Positions 14,598-23,024 of a stretch of DNA of 40,889 nt are shown here, piece after piece; positions within the stretch are counted from its first letter, which is position 1; every line of letters starts with the position of its first letter. The notes under the pieces are model-generated. The model saw nothing but the letters and a program-made list of their open reading frames with translations. It made no database searches and was not told the DNA's origin. Location of the stretch: NCBI GenBank assembly GCA_020052645.1, contig JAGVOQ010000011.1, forward strand, positions 1 through 40,889, written 5' to 3'. A program made the position numbers and the translations under genes. Source of the DNA: Candidatus Omnitrophota bacterium (GTDB lineage Bacteria; Omnitrophota; Gorgyraeia; Velamenicoccales; Velamenicoccaceae).

Positions 14598-16010
14598 TTA
14601 AATAGAACACAGTCGTTTTTTTTCTAAAGAATATTTATCGGCATGCGGGCAAGAAATAGGATACTGACCCGTAAAACAAGCGGTACAGTATCGTTCTTTT
14701 GCTTTTTTTACGGAATCGAGCATACCCTTTAAACTTAAGTAGCCCAGAGAATCCACCTCCAGGTAATCTTTGATCTGCTTCATTGAATAGCGGTTAGCGA
14801 TCAACTCTTCACTTTTGGGAAAATCAATACCATAAAAACAGGGAAATTTATGAGGCGGACAGGAAATACGCATATGCACTTCCTTGGCCCCCGCGTCCCT
14901 GAAATTTTTAACACGGATCTTCGACGTCGTGCCGCGCACAATAGAATCATCAACGATAACAACACGCTTACCGCGAACCACTTCGCGCAAAATATTGATC
15001 TTAACCTTTACGCCTAAATCACGTATATGCTGATGCGGCTGGATAAAAGTACGGCCCACATAGTGATTGCGGATAACACCCACTTCCAAAGGGATGCCTG
15101 AAGCATGGCTATAACCAAAAGCAGCTGACGTTCCTGAATCAGGAATGGGAATGACATAGTCTGCCTCAACCGGATGCTCTTTGGCCAGCGTCTCACCTAA
15201 TGTCTGGCGCACCAAATGAACCGTCTCGCCAAAAATAATAGAGTCGGGCCGCGCAAAATAAATATGTTCAAAAATACAATGGGCGCTCACATTCATCTTC
15301 GGCGCAAAGCGCACCGACTTAAGCCCTGACTTAGAAATAATGACGATTTCTCCGGGTTCCACCTCGCGGATAAATTTTGCTTCAATAAGATCAAACGCGC
15401 ACGTTTCCGACGCCAAACAATAACTATCGCCTTTTTTCCCAAGACACAAAGGTCGAAAACCATAGGGATCGCGCACCCCGATCAAAAGATCTTCCGTTAA
15501 GAAAATAAGCGAATAGGCGCCTTCAATCTTTTTTAACGCATGCAACAAACGGGTAATAATGTCTTTGGATTTTGAACGCGCCATCAGGTGAACGATCACT
15601 TCGCTGTCACAAGTCGTCTGAAAAATAGACCCAATTTTTTCCAGCTCTCTCTTAAGCGCTCCGCTGTTAACAAGATTACCGTTATGCGCCACGGCCAGAG
15701 ACGTTCCCAAATAATCAACAAACAAAGGCTGGGCATTTTTCACCAGGCTTGAGCCCGTGGTTGAGTATCTTACATGACCAATACCCCTATCCCCTTTAAG
15801 CGCCTGTAATTGTTCTTCCTTAAAAACATCCGACACCAAGCCCATATCTTTATGGATATAAAGCTCTTCGCCGTCGCTCGTCACGATGCCACAGGACTCC
15901 TCCCCGCGATGTTGCAGCGCGTAAAGCCCCAGATAAATTAAATATTTAGCATCCGGAACCCCAAAAATACCAAAAAGTCCGCAGTAATGCTTTGGATGGT
16001 TTTGATTCAT
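14598..16010 (-). CDS. purF: Amidophosphoribosyltransferase
   Basis: First committed enzyme of purine synthesis, converting PRPP and glutamine to phosphoribosylamine. A short propeptide precedes the catalytic cysteine (MNQNHPKHY then CGLFGIFG). The glutaminase part has 'LQHRGEESCGI' and 'GIGHVRYSTTG'; the PRTase part has 'VVIVDDSIVRGTTSKI'. Cysteines at 'CIFEHIYFARPDS', 'RISCPPHKFPCFYG' and 'YCTACF' match the 4Fe-4S ligands of the Bacillus-type enzyme, so an iron-sulfur cluster and oxygen sensitivity are expected. A strong ribosome site AAAGGAGAG precedes the ATG. 470 residues. Confidence 0.96.
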   Translation of the reverse strand: MNQNHPKHYCGLFGIFGVPDAKYLIYLGLYALQHRGEESCGIVTSDGEELYIHKDMGLVSDVFKEEQLQALKGDRGIGHVRYSTTGSSLVKNAQPLFVDYLGTSLAVAHNGNLVNSGALKRELEKIGSIFQTTCDSEVIVHLMARSKSKDIITRLLHALKKIEGAYSLIFLTEDLLIGVRDPYGFRPLCLGKKGDSYCLASETCAFDLIEAKFIREVEPGEIVIISKSGLKSVRFAPKMNVSAHCIFEHIYFARPDSIIFGETVHLVRQTLGETLAKEHPVEADYVIPIPDSGTSAAFGYSHASGIPLEVGVIRNHYVGRTFIQPHQHIRDLGVKVKINILREVVRGKRVVIVDDSIVRGTTSKIRVKNFRDAGAKEVHMRISCPPHKFPCFYGIDFPKSEELIANRYSMKQIKDYLEVDSLGYLSLKGMLDSVKKAKERYCTACFTGQYPISCPHADKYSLEKKRLCSI

Positions 16011-16029
16011 AAAGATCTCTCCTTTTAAA

Positions 16030-16135
16030 GTTTCGTCATGTTCCTTAAGGTTTCTTTAGGTTGCTTAATGTTGCTTTTTGCAACTTCAAGAAACTTAACG
16101 TAACTTTAAGAAACTTCCCGTAACCTAAAAAATTC
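16030..16135. repeat. Word-repeat foldback spacer before purF
   Basis: The spacer between purQ and purF reads on the minus strand as repeated words of the GTTACGTTAAG/GTTTCTTGAAGTT type, a central GTTGC TTTTT GCAAC foldback (plus strand), and then CAACATTAAG, GAAACCTTAAGG and GAAACTTTAAAAGG. The last family resembles words at 5380-5440. The final word supplies the purF ribosome site. Confidence 0.55.
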
Positions 16136-16143
16136 TCTCTTCT

Positions 16144-16965
16144 TTACTTTCTAAAATAATTGACCGCGTTCAAAAATATAACAAACCCATCTCCGTGTTT
16201 TTTTAAGCCTTCGCGAGTCCAACGAGGATGCTGAAGACTGATCAAGTGCCTCTCAGGATGCGGCATGAGCCCAAAAACTCTTCCTGTCGAATCACAAATA
16301 CCGGCGATATTATCTATAGAACCGTTAGGATTCGAGGGATACCCGGACACAACTCCTTCTTTATCACAATATTGAAAAACAATTTGGCCCGAATTTTTAA
16401 GTCTTTCCAAAACTTCTTCATTCTTTGGAATAAACTTTCCTTCACCGTGAGCGATGGGCAGATAAATGACATCCCTCACCCCTTGAGTCCACACACACTT
16501 TGCTGGTGGCTGGTGACGGGTTGTCCCCTCCGGGGAGGCTTGCGCTCTGACGGATGACTTTAGATACACCCACCGATCCTGAAAAAATCCCGAATCATTT
16601 CCGGACAATGTCACTTCCTGCTCAAAAGACGCGCACCCGGGAAGGATTCCGGCTTTCACCAAAATCTGAAAACCGTTACAAATCCCGATGATAAGCTTTC
16701 CATCATCGACAAACTTCTTCAATGAATCGAATAATTTACATTTTAGCTCATTGGCCAGGATCTTGCCAGCGGCGATATCGTCGCCGTACGTGAAGCCGCC
16801 GGATAAGGCCAAGATCTGATACTCGCTCAATTTTTTTTCTAAACTCACAAGCTGATTGATGTGAACAAACTCCGTCGCGGCACCGGCGCTCTCAAAAGCA
16901 AAAGCCGTTTCCTTGTCGCAATTAATACCCGCGGCTTTCAATATTAAAACTTTTGGTTTAGCCAT
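16144..16965 (-). CDS. purQ: FGAM synthase glutaminase subunit with in-frame palindromic insert
   Basis: Class I glutamine amidotransferase that supplies ammonia to PurL. Motifs are 'KVLILKAAGINCDKETAFAF', 'LSGGFTYGDDIAAG', 'IGICNGFQILVKAG' with the catalytic Cys, 'NDSGFFQDRW', 'LPIAHGEGKF' and 'GLMPHPERH' with the His-Glu pair. From the ATG at 16963-16965, one base after the LOG stop, it has 273 residues, against about 225-260 for relatives. Between 'WVYLK' and 'KCVWTQG' about 19 extra residues (SSVRAQASPEGTTRHQPPA) are encoded by a palindromic element shared with the CCA gene. The insert falls on a surface segment between conserved strands, so activity may survive. Confidence 0.93.
   Translation of the reverse strand: MAKPKVLILKAAGINCDKETAFAFESAGAATEFVHINQLVSLEKKLSEYQILALSGGFTYGDDIAAGKILANELKCKLFDSLKKFVDDGKLIIGICNGFQILVKAGILPGCASFEQEVTLSGNDSGFFQDRWVYLKSSVRAQASPEGTTRHQPPAKCVWTQGVRDVIYLPIAHGEGKFIPKNEEVLERLKNSGQIVFQYCDKEGVVSGYPSNPNGSIDNIAGICDSTGRVFGLMPHPERHLISLQHPRWTREGLKKHGDGFVIFLNAVNYFRK
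16503..16551 (-). repeat. Palindromic element inside purQ
   Basis: On the minus strand TCCCC-GGA-GGGGA forms a hairpin flanked by GTCAGAGCG on one side and ACAACCCGTCACC on the other. The block aligns to 5616-5671 with the stem kept and the loop changed. It is translated as VRAQASPEGTTRHQP, in the same frame as the other copy. Confidence 0.7.
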
Positions 16966-16966
16966 A

Positions 16967-17650
16967 TTAATTTTTTTGGTAAAAAGCGTTGATGGTCCGA
17001 ACAACATCTTCAGGGGTATCAACAAGCGAAAACAAACTTAAGTCATGCTTGCTGATGCAGCCTCTTCGTAAAACCGTCGACATCAACCAATGCAGGAGTC
17101 CCTGCCAATACCGGCTGCCGACTAAAATAACAGGAAACTTCGGACTTCGTTCTGTCTGCATCAAATTGATGGATTCAAATAATTCATCCAGCGTACCGTA
17201 ACCGCCGGGAAAAATAACAAATGCCTTGGCATAGCGAACGAACATAACCTTGCGAACAAAAAAATAATGAAATTCTAGCAAGGTCGTGACATACGGATTA
17301 GACCTCTGTTCCGTCGGAATATAAATATTAAGCCCGATGGAAACAGCCTTTGCCTTTTTAGCGCCCTTATTGGCAGCCTCCATAATCCCAGGACCGCCGC
17401 CTGAAATGATCTCATATCCCGAACGACCCAAAAGATACGCGGTCTTTTCAGCCAATTTATAATGTTCATCCTCGGGCTTAAGACGCGATGAACCAAAAAT
17501 AGAGATGGCATTTTTATAGTTTTTTAAACGTTGGAAGCCATCGACAAACTCATCCTTAATACGTTGGATGCGGTGCTGTTCATCTTCTTCAAAAACATCT
17601 ATTTTTTTGTACGGCCGTCTTTGTTTTTTATTATTTAAACTTTTTTTCAT
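16967..17650 (-). CDS. LOG-family nucleotide 5'-phosphate phosphoribohydrolase
   Basis: TIGR00730/LOG family, whose members cleave nucleoside 5'-monophosphates to free base and ribose-5-phosphate (PpnN, LOG). The 227 residues contain 'ISIFGSSRLK', 'ISGGGPGIMEAANKGAKKA', 'YFFVRKVMFVRYAKAFVIFPGGYGTLDELFESI' with the family PGGxGTxxE motif and catalytic Arg/Glu. The N-terminal 40 residues are basic and charged. It lies between purL and purQ with 4-bp and 1-bp spacing, so it is certainly co-expressed with purine genes. It may recycle AMP/GMP or AICAR-type nucleotides to ribose-5-phosphate. The substrate is unknown, and the family was formerly annotated as lysine decarboxylase. Confidence 0.9.
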   Translation of the reverse strand: MKKSLNNKKQRRPYKKIDVFEEDEQHRIQRIKDEFVDGFQRLKNYKNAISIFGSSRLKPEDEHYKLAEKTAYLLGRSGYEIISGGGPGIMEAANKGAKKAKAVSIGLNIYIPTEQRSNPYVTTLLEFHYFFVRKVMFVRYAKAFVIFPGGYGTLDELFESINLMQTERSPKFPVILVGSRYWQGLLHWLMSTVLRRGCISKHDLSLFSLVDTPEDVVRTINAFYQKN

Positions 17651-17654
17651 AATC

Positions 17655-20582
17655 CTAAACGCTTTTTAACGGTTTCTGCCACGCCTCTTTTAATTGCTCA
17701 AGCTTTGCTTGAAGGCAAATATTGCCACAGAGGCCGTAAACCTTAAACTCATCGGAGTCGGTCACGCAACCCATAAGGCTCAGACTACAGCCCTTCAACG
17801 CTTTTTCAAAAGCCTTCTGGTTGAGGCGTTCCACTTCAACGACAAACCGTGTATTGGATTCAGAGAAAAGGATCACGTCATCCCGCTTTTCTTTTCCCTT
17901 ATAGCAAACATCGTTTAAAAATATATTCACGCCTAATCCGCCGGAAAAAGCCATTTCTGCGACGGTTACGCCCAAGCCTCCTTCAGAACAATCATGGGCA
18001 GAACGAATAAGGCCCTTAGCCGTAGCTTTTGATAATTTCTGCATAAGGCTGCGCGCTTTTTTAAAATCAACTTGAGGCACAATACCGCCCTTGATCTTTA
18101 AAATATCATAATAGTGCGATCCACCTAATTCCTGAAAAGTCGCGCCCACCAGATATAAAAGATTCCCGGATTTTTTCAAATCCATGGTTATGGACCGATG
18201 AACATCATCCATCACGGCCATCGCTGAAATCAAAAGTGTGCCTGGGATAGAAATCGACTTATTATGAACACTGAATTCATTATTCAGGCTGTCTTTACCG
18301 GAAATAAAAGGAACGCTAAAAGCTTTGGCCGCGTCATAACAGCCGTACGACGCGCGCACAAGACTTCCTAAACGATCCGGCTTGTCAGGATTTCCCCAGC
18401 AGAAATTGTCTAAAATTGCGGCCTGAGCCAAAGAACCGCCCACGCAAATAATCTGGCGCAAAGCCTCGTCGATACAGCTGGCCGCCATCCAGTATGGGTC
18501 AAGATCGCCGTACTTAAAATTAATACCATTGGAAACAGCCAATCCTTTTAATGAATCAAATCGGGGCTTAACCACACACGCGTCCGACGGACCGTCATTG
18601 GCAACACCCACCAATGGCTTTACAACTGTCGCGCCCTGCACCTCATGATCATACTGACGGATGACCCATTCCTTAGAAGCAATATTGGGATGGGATAATA
18701 ATTTTAAAAGTGAACCGGTGCAATCTTTTGAAACACGGAAATTTTTAGTTTTATGCGGCAGCGCCGTCCAGACCGCCGACCGCGTGATCTGAGGAACCCC
18801 TTCATGAAGAAATTTCATATCAAGCGTGCAGACGCGGTGGCCGTCATAATCAAGTTCAAGTTTTTTCGAGCGCGTGAATTCTCCCAAAACCGTTGCCTCA
18901 ACGTCTTCTTTGGCAAACATCTCCAAAAGCTTTTTCACTTTATTTTTAGGAACAGCTAAAACCATGCGCTCCTGAGCCTCAGAAATCCATATCTCAGGAT
19001 AACTCAAGCCGTGATATTTAAGCGGAACGCGCTTAAGATCCACTCTGGCCCCTGTCGTTTCGCCCATTTCACCTATAGCGCTTGATAATCCGCCAGCGCC
19101 ACAATCGGTGATCGCACCATAAAGTCCCGCATCCCGGGCTTTAAGCAAACAATCCAATACCTTTTTTTCCGTAATCGCGTTACCTATTTGGACAGCGCCT
19201 GAAGAAATATTTTCAGACTCATGCGTCAGTTCACCAGAAGAAAAAGTAGCGCCATGGATACCGTCCCGTCCGGTCCGACCGCCCACAACAACAATCGCGT
19301 CTTGCGGACGAACTTTTTTAAACGATTCTTTTTTTGGCAAAATACCAACTGTGCCGCAATAGACAAGCGGATTTCCGATAAAGCGTTCATCAAAAAGAAC
19401 CGCGCCATTGGCCGTCGGGATACCCATGCGGTTTCCATAATCGCGCACACCGCTCGTCACACCTTTCATCACACGCCGCGGCGACAAGGCTCCCGGAGGC
19501 AAAGATTGAGGAGCAAAGTCCAAAGGACCAAAACAAAATACATCTGTATTTAAAATAGGTTTCGCGCCCATCCCCGTTCCCATGGGATCACGGATAACTC
19601 CGCCGATACCGGTGTTAGCGCCTCCATAAGGCTCTAGGGCCGACGGATGATTATGCGTCTCCACCTTAAAACAGACATTGTATTCATCGTCGAACTTAAT
19701 GATCCCCGAATTATCCTTAAAAACAGAAACGCAATAAGGCTTCTTCAACTCTGTCGTGACTTTCGCAATCGTAGATTTCAAAAGATTGTGAATTTTTTTA
19801 CTTCCCAGTTTTTTGACAAATCGCGCCCCAGGCAAACGCCGTACACCCTTTTCCTTATAATCAATCAGGCCGCGAAAAGTCTTATGCACGCAATGCTCTG
19901 ACCAAGTCTGAGCAATCGTTTCCAGTTCGCAATCAGTCGGGTTTCTTTTTAATTTCTTAAAATAACTCTGAATGGTGCGCATCTCATGAACATTTAAATA
20001 AAGTTGCCCTTCGCGACTCAAACGCATAAGCTCCTTGTCGCTTTTATCCAGGAGATCTACGATTTTTAGTTGGAATTTATAGTCAGGCAGATGAGCGAAA
20101 TCATAGAGATGATGCTCATCTTCAGGCAAAACGATCTGTATCAATTTATTATAAAGAAGCTTTTCAGCGATTAAGAGAAGCGCTTCTTTCTTTTCAATGC
20201 CTTTTAAAAGATACCTTTTGGCCGTGCGCACGGATTCAACGGATACGATTCCTAAATCTTTAATGCCTTTTAGCGTTGAATCCTCGACAGGGTCCATCAC
20301 TCCCGGCTTATAAAGGATCTGGAGAGATTTATATTTTTCGTAACCTTTCGGAGCGTCGTTTTCAGCCAAAAGATCAAATTCCTGGATAACTTTATCGCTC
20401 AAAAGATCGCCAGCAATACGGCACGCTTCGTCCCGGCTCAATGTTCCTATCAAAAAATAAACAGCCCTGATACGAACATCCTCAATTTCAGAACATCCTA
20501 ATTCCCTAATCTCAGACTTAAGGCTTTCCGCAGCAGAATTAAAAACACCTTCCTTATCCTTAATTTCAATACGCCAATACAT
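17655..20582 (-). CDS. purL: FGAM synthase: tandem PurS fused to PurL
   Basis: Converts FGAR to FGAM with ATP and ammonia from PurQ. The protein has 975 residues. Residues about 1-75 and about 86-155 each look like a PurS unit (the second has 'LYKPGVMDPVEDSTLKGIKDLGI', the PurS signature). From about 165 follows a small-type PurL: 'ELETIAQTWSEHCVHKTF', 'CFKVETHNHPSALEPYGGANTGIGGVIRD', 'GNRMGIPTANGA', 'ITDCGAGGLSSAIGEMGE', 'FISGKDSLNNEF' and 'HDCSEGGLGVTVAEMAF'. There is no C-terminal glutaminase, which remains separate as PurQ. The arrangement mirrors large PurL, whose N-terminal domain resembles a PurS dimer. It has its own promoter upstream; AAAGGA precedes the ATG. Confidence 0.95.
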   Translation of the reverse strand: MYWRIEIKDKEGVFNSAAESLKSEIRELGCSEIEDVRIRAVYFLIGTLSRDEACRIAGDLLSDKVIQEFDLLAENDAPKGYEKYKSLQILYKPGVMDPVEDSTLKGIKDLGIVSVESVRTAKRYLLKGIEKKEALLLIAEKLLYNKLIQIVLPEDEHHLYDFAHLPDYKFQLKIVDLLDKSDKELMRLSREGQLYLNVHEMRTIQSYFKKLKRNPTDCELETIAQTWSEHCVHKTFRGLIDYKEKGVRRLPGARFVKKLGSKKIHNLLKSTIAKVTTELKKPYCVSVFKDNSGIIKFDDEYNVCFKVETHNHPSALEPYGGANTGIGGVIRDPMGTGMGAKPILNTDVFCFGPLDFAPQSLPPGALSPRRVMKGVTSGVRDYGNRMGIPTANGAVLFDERFIGNPLVYCGTVGILPKKESFKKVRPQDAIVVVGGRTGRDGIHGATFSSGELTHESENISSGAVQIGNAITEKKVLDCLLKARDAGLYGAITDCGAGGLSSAIGEMGETTGARVDLKRVPLKYHGLSYPEIWISEAQERMVLAVPKNKVKKLLEMFAKEDVEATVLGEFTRSKKLELDYDGHRVCTLDMKFLHEGVPQITRSAVWTALPHKTKNFRVSKDCTGSLLKLLSHPNIASKEWVIRQYDHEVQGATVVKPLVGVANDGPSDACVVKPRFDSLKGLAVSNGINFKYGDLDPYWMAASCIDEALRQIICVGGSLAQAAILDNFCWGNPDKPDRLGSLVRASYGCYDAAKAFSVPFISGKDSLNNEFSVHNKSISIPGTLLISAMAVMDDVHRSITMDLKKSGNLLYLVGATFQELGGSHYYDILKIKGGIVPQVDFKKARSLMQKLSKATAKGLIRSAHDCSEGGLGVTVAEMAFSGGLGVNIFLNDVCYKGKEKRDDVILFSESNTRFVVEVERLNQKAFEKALKGCSLSLMGCVTDSDEFKVYGLCGNICLQAKLEQLKEAWQKPLKSV

Positions 20583-20649
20583 ACGTCAACGATCCTTTTG
20601 TACCTGAAAAAGACGTCCCAAACATCTAGAAGAATGGCTTCTAAAAGGA

Positions 20650-20706
20650 GCCTTTTAAAAAGGCAGGGATAAAAAAATGGTTTTGGTTTCTCGGGATCAA
20701 ATCCCG
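20650..20706 (-). promoter_or_regulatory. Structured leader of the purL message
   Basis: The predicted transcript begins near 20709 with a perfect hairpin CGGGAT-TTG-ATCCCG (20692-20706) at its extreme 5' end. About 30 bases later GCCTTTTTAAAAGGC folds back (20650-20664) and is followed by CTCCTTTT. It could stabilise the message or act as a weak attenuator. It does not match a known purine riboswitch. Confidence 0.45.
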
Positions 20707-20715
20707 CAGGCTAGT

Positions 20716-20744
20716 ACTATATCAAAAAAAACCCTTAAAATCAA
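20716..20744 (-). promoter_or_regulatory. Promoter of the purL-led operon
   Basis: On the minus strand TTGATT (20739-20744), a 17-base spacer and TATAGT (20716-20721). The -35 box overlaps the stop codon of the glycosyltransferase gene, so purL and the genes after it can be transcribed separately from purB. Confidence 0.75.
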
Positions 20745-21463
20745 CCCTCGGGAAAGCGCCTTGGCAAATGTCTTAATCGCAGGATTCTCTTTAAAGCCTC
20801 CCAGGCCACCTTCGAAGAAAACTTTGATTCACCCGTGCGCCGGGCGTAAAAAATAATAGGGGCCTCTGCCAGGCGAAAGCCGGCGCGAAGCGCCAGCATT
20901 TTTAATTCTACCTGAAAAATAAAATTTCTCGATTCTATCGACAAAAAATCAACTTTTTGCAATACACGGCAATGGATACAATTAAAACCACCTGTCATAT
21001 CCTGAATCAGGCTTCCTGTCTTCATCCTGACAACCATGTTGGCCGCGCGACTGATAAAAAGCCGAAAAGGCTTAAGTCCTTGGGCGCTGCCCTGAGACAC
21101 ATAGCGCGAACCCACAACCCAATCCGCTTTATCCTGACAAGAAAAAAAACGGCTTATTTCAGAAGGATCGTGAGAAAAATCCCCGTCCATACAAACAATC
21201 CACTCATACCCCTGCGCCAATGCATAGACAAACCCTGTCTTGTATCCATTGGCCAACCCGTGTTCCGGATATTGGTTGCTCAAAAGCTTAACACGAGGGG
21301 TCTTCTCAACCAAAGCACCTACAGCTTGTGCTGTTTGGTCCGTCGAATGATCATCAACAACAAGGACATCAAGAGATAGTTCGGATAAAGATAGAATCTT
21401 CTGGATAAGAGGCGTGATGTTAGCTTCTTCATTAAAGGCAGGAATAATAACTATGCTGGCCAT
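20741..21463 (-). CDS. Dolichol-phosphate mannosyltransferase-like glycosyltransferase
   Basis: GT2-family transferase of the DPM1 type, which moves a sugar from a nucleotide donor to a polyprenyl phosphate at the inner membrane. The 240 residues hold 'IVIIPAFNEEANI', 'VLVVDDHSTDQTA', 'CMDGDFSHDP' (DxD-like metal site), 'WVVGSRYVSQGS', 'QDMTGGFNCIHCRVL' and 'FQVELKMLALRAGFRLAEAPIIFYARRTGESKFS'. It lacks the C-terminal membrane helices of some bacterial homologues. It lies between purB and purL but has no obvious purine role. No clear ribosome site precedes its ATG. Confidence 0.9.
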   Translation of the reverse strand: MASIVIIPAFNEEANITPLIQKILSLSELSLDVLVVDDHSTDQTAQAVGALVEKTPRVKLLSNQYPEHGLANGYKTGFVYALAQGYEWIVCMDGDFSHDPSEISRFFSCQDKADWVVGSRYVSQGSAQGLKPFRLFISRAANMVVRMKTGSLIQDMTGGFNCIHCRVLQKVDFLSIESRNFIFQVELKMLALRAGFRLAEAPIIFYARRTGESKFSSKVAWEALKRILRLRHLPRRFPEG

Positions 21464-21570
21464 CTTAAAAAATATATATGTATTTTTCGCCGACTACGAA
21501 CAGAAAAAATTGGGCTTTACACCCATGAACCCCATGCCGCGCTAAAAAAATCCTTCACGCTAAAAAATCC

Positions 21571-22869
21571 TCAAGACTCCAAGCCCAGATTCTTAAAAAT
21601 CGTCGGGATATGCCGTAAATAATGCTTGATATCAAAACACCCAACGACATCGCCTGCCGATAAATGTCGCTTGACCCTTGGGTCATTCAAAAGAACATCT
21701 TTAAAATCACGATTCATGGAAATAGCGACAAAGGCGTCTTTTTGAACAATGTCATAGGCGATCGGCCGTTCTAATCCTTTTTTCATTAATTCCAAAAGAA
21801 CTCTTTGAGAATAAATGACACCGTTGGTTTTACCGAGATTCGCAAGCATATTCTTAGGATAAACATTCAACCCTTCTACAATATTTATAAATAGATTGAG
21901 CATATAATCCAAAACAATCGTGCTATCAGGAAGGATGACCCGCTCAACGGATGAATGACTGATATCCCGTTCGTGCCAAAGGCTCATATTTTCAAGGCCG
22001 GCCATCGCATTCGAACGAAGCAGACGCGACAAACCACAGATTCTTTCGCAAACAATAGGATTTCTCTTATGAGGCATAGCAGAAGAACCCTTCTGGTCTT
22101 TACCAAACGGCTCTTCAGCTTCCAAGACTTCTGTTTTTTGCAAATGCCTGATCTCAGTAGCAAAACGCTCCAGCGACCCGCCTACAATAGCGATTTTCGC
22201 CAAACAAACAGCATGCCTATCTCGAGGAATCACTTGCGTGGATCCATAAGAAACCTTTAAACCCAGCTTTGTACAAACATATTCCTCTATTTGGGGTTCA
22301 ATATTCGTATATGTCCCGATCGTCCCAGAAAGTTTTCCTACGGCGATACCATTTTTAGCATCTTTAAGCCGGTCAAGATTGCGCTTCATTTCATCATACC
22401 AAAGCGCAATTTTTAAACCGAATGTTGTCGGCTCAGCATGAACTCCATGAGTACGGCCGATGCAAGGCGTATTTTTATATTTTTTAGCGGTTTTGGCTAA
22501 AATATTTAAAAGCACTTCTATATCTTCGATCAATATATCAAAAGCCTCAGACATCTGAAGCCCCAAGGTCGTATCCAAGACATCGTTAGACGTCAAGCCC
22601 ATATGAATATACCTAGCTTCCTTACCAACGTTTTCCGATAAATTATTAACAAAAGCAACAACATCATGTTTTGTTTTTTCCTCTATTTCTTTTATTTTTT
22701 CAATATTAATCTTAGCCCGGGACTTAATGGACAAAAGGTCTTTTTTGGGAATTTTCCCGAATTTAGACCAAGCCTCACAAACAAGAAGCTCAATCTGAAG
22801 CATCTTATTAAACTTGCTCTCTTCGCTCCAAATTTTATTCATCTTGGGAAGGCTGTAGCGCTCTATCAT
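21571..22869 (-). CDS. purB: Adenylosuccinate lyase
   Basis: Acts twice in purine synthesis, splitting fumarate from SAICAR and from adenylosuccinate. The 432 residues include 'WSEESKFNKMLQIE', 'HDVVAFVNNLSENVG', 'IHMGLTSNDVLDTTLGLQM', 'PCIGRTHGVHAEPTTFGLKIALWYDEM', 'GKLSGTIGTYTNI' and the signature 'GSSAMPHKRNPI' with the catalytic Ser. GAGGTG lies 6 bases before the ATG. A good promoter is present upstream, just beyond a strong terminator. It heads the minus-strand purine series. Confidence 0.97.
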   Translation of the reverse strand: MIERYSLPKMNKIWSEESKFNKMLQIELLVCEAWSKFGKIPKKDLLSIKSRAKINIEKIKEIEEKTKHDVVAFVNNLSENVGKEARYIHMGLTSNDVLDTTLGLQMSEAFDILIEDIEVLLNILAKTAKKYKNTPCIGRTHGVHAEPTTFGLKIALWYDEMKRNLDRLKDAKNGIAVGKLSGTIGTYTNIEPQIEEYVCTKLGLKVSYGSTQVIPRDRHAVCLAKIAIVGGSLERFATEIRHLQKTEVLEAEEPFGKDQKGSSAMPHKRNPIVCERICGLSRLLRSNAMAGLENMSLWHERDISHSSVERVILPDSTIVLDYMLNLFINIVEGLNVYPKNMLANLGKTNGVIYSQRVLLELMKKGLERPIAYDIVQKDAFVAISMNRDFKDVLLNDPRVKRHLSAGDVVGCFDIKHYLRHIPTIFKNLGLES

Positions 22870-22913
22870 TGTTCACCTCAGATTTTGTTAAAAAATAGAA
22901 ATTAAGTAGGCAC

Positions 22914-22942
22914 AATATACCAAAAAAAGCGTGCAACGTCAA
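22914..22942 (-). promoter_or_regulatory. Promoter of purB
   Basis: Minus strand TTGACG (22937-22942), 17-base spacer, TATATT (22914-22919). This is close to the sigma-70 consensus, with about 35-40 bases of leader before the purB ribosome site and start. Confidence 0.82.
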
Positions 22943-22944
22943 TA

Positions 22945-22980
22945 AAAAAGGGGTGATTTTTGAAAAAATCACCCCTTTTT
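22945..22980 (-). terminator. Strong intrinsic terminator before purB
   Basis: AAAAAGGGGTGATTTTT (22945-22961) pairs perfectly over 17 bp with 22964-22980, with a T-run on the minus strand. It ends transcription of the small membrane protein gene; the purB -35 box begins directly beside it. Confidence 0.9.
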
Positions 22981-23024
22981 CTACCTAATCTATTGCAATA
23001 TAATAAGTTACGACTTAAAAAGAG

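Noticed and set aside
21480-21570. Hairpin GGGTGTAAAGCCC followed by a T-run after purB as a terminator
   Set aside because: The stem is only 3-4 clean pairs; too weak to list as a terminator, though some attenuation is possible.
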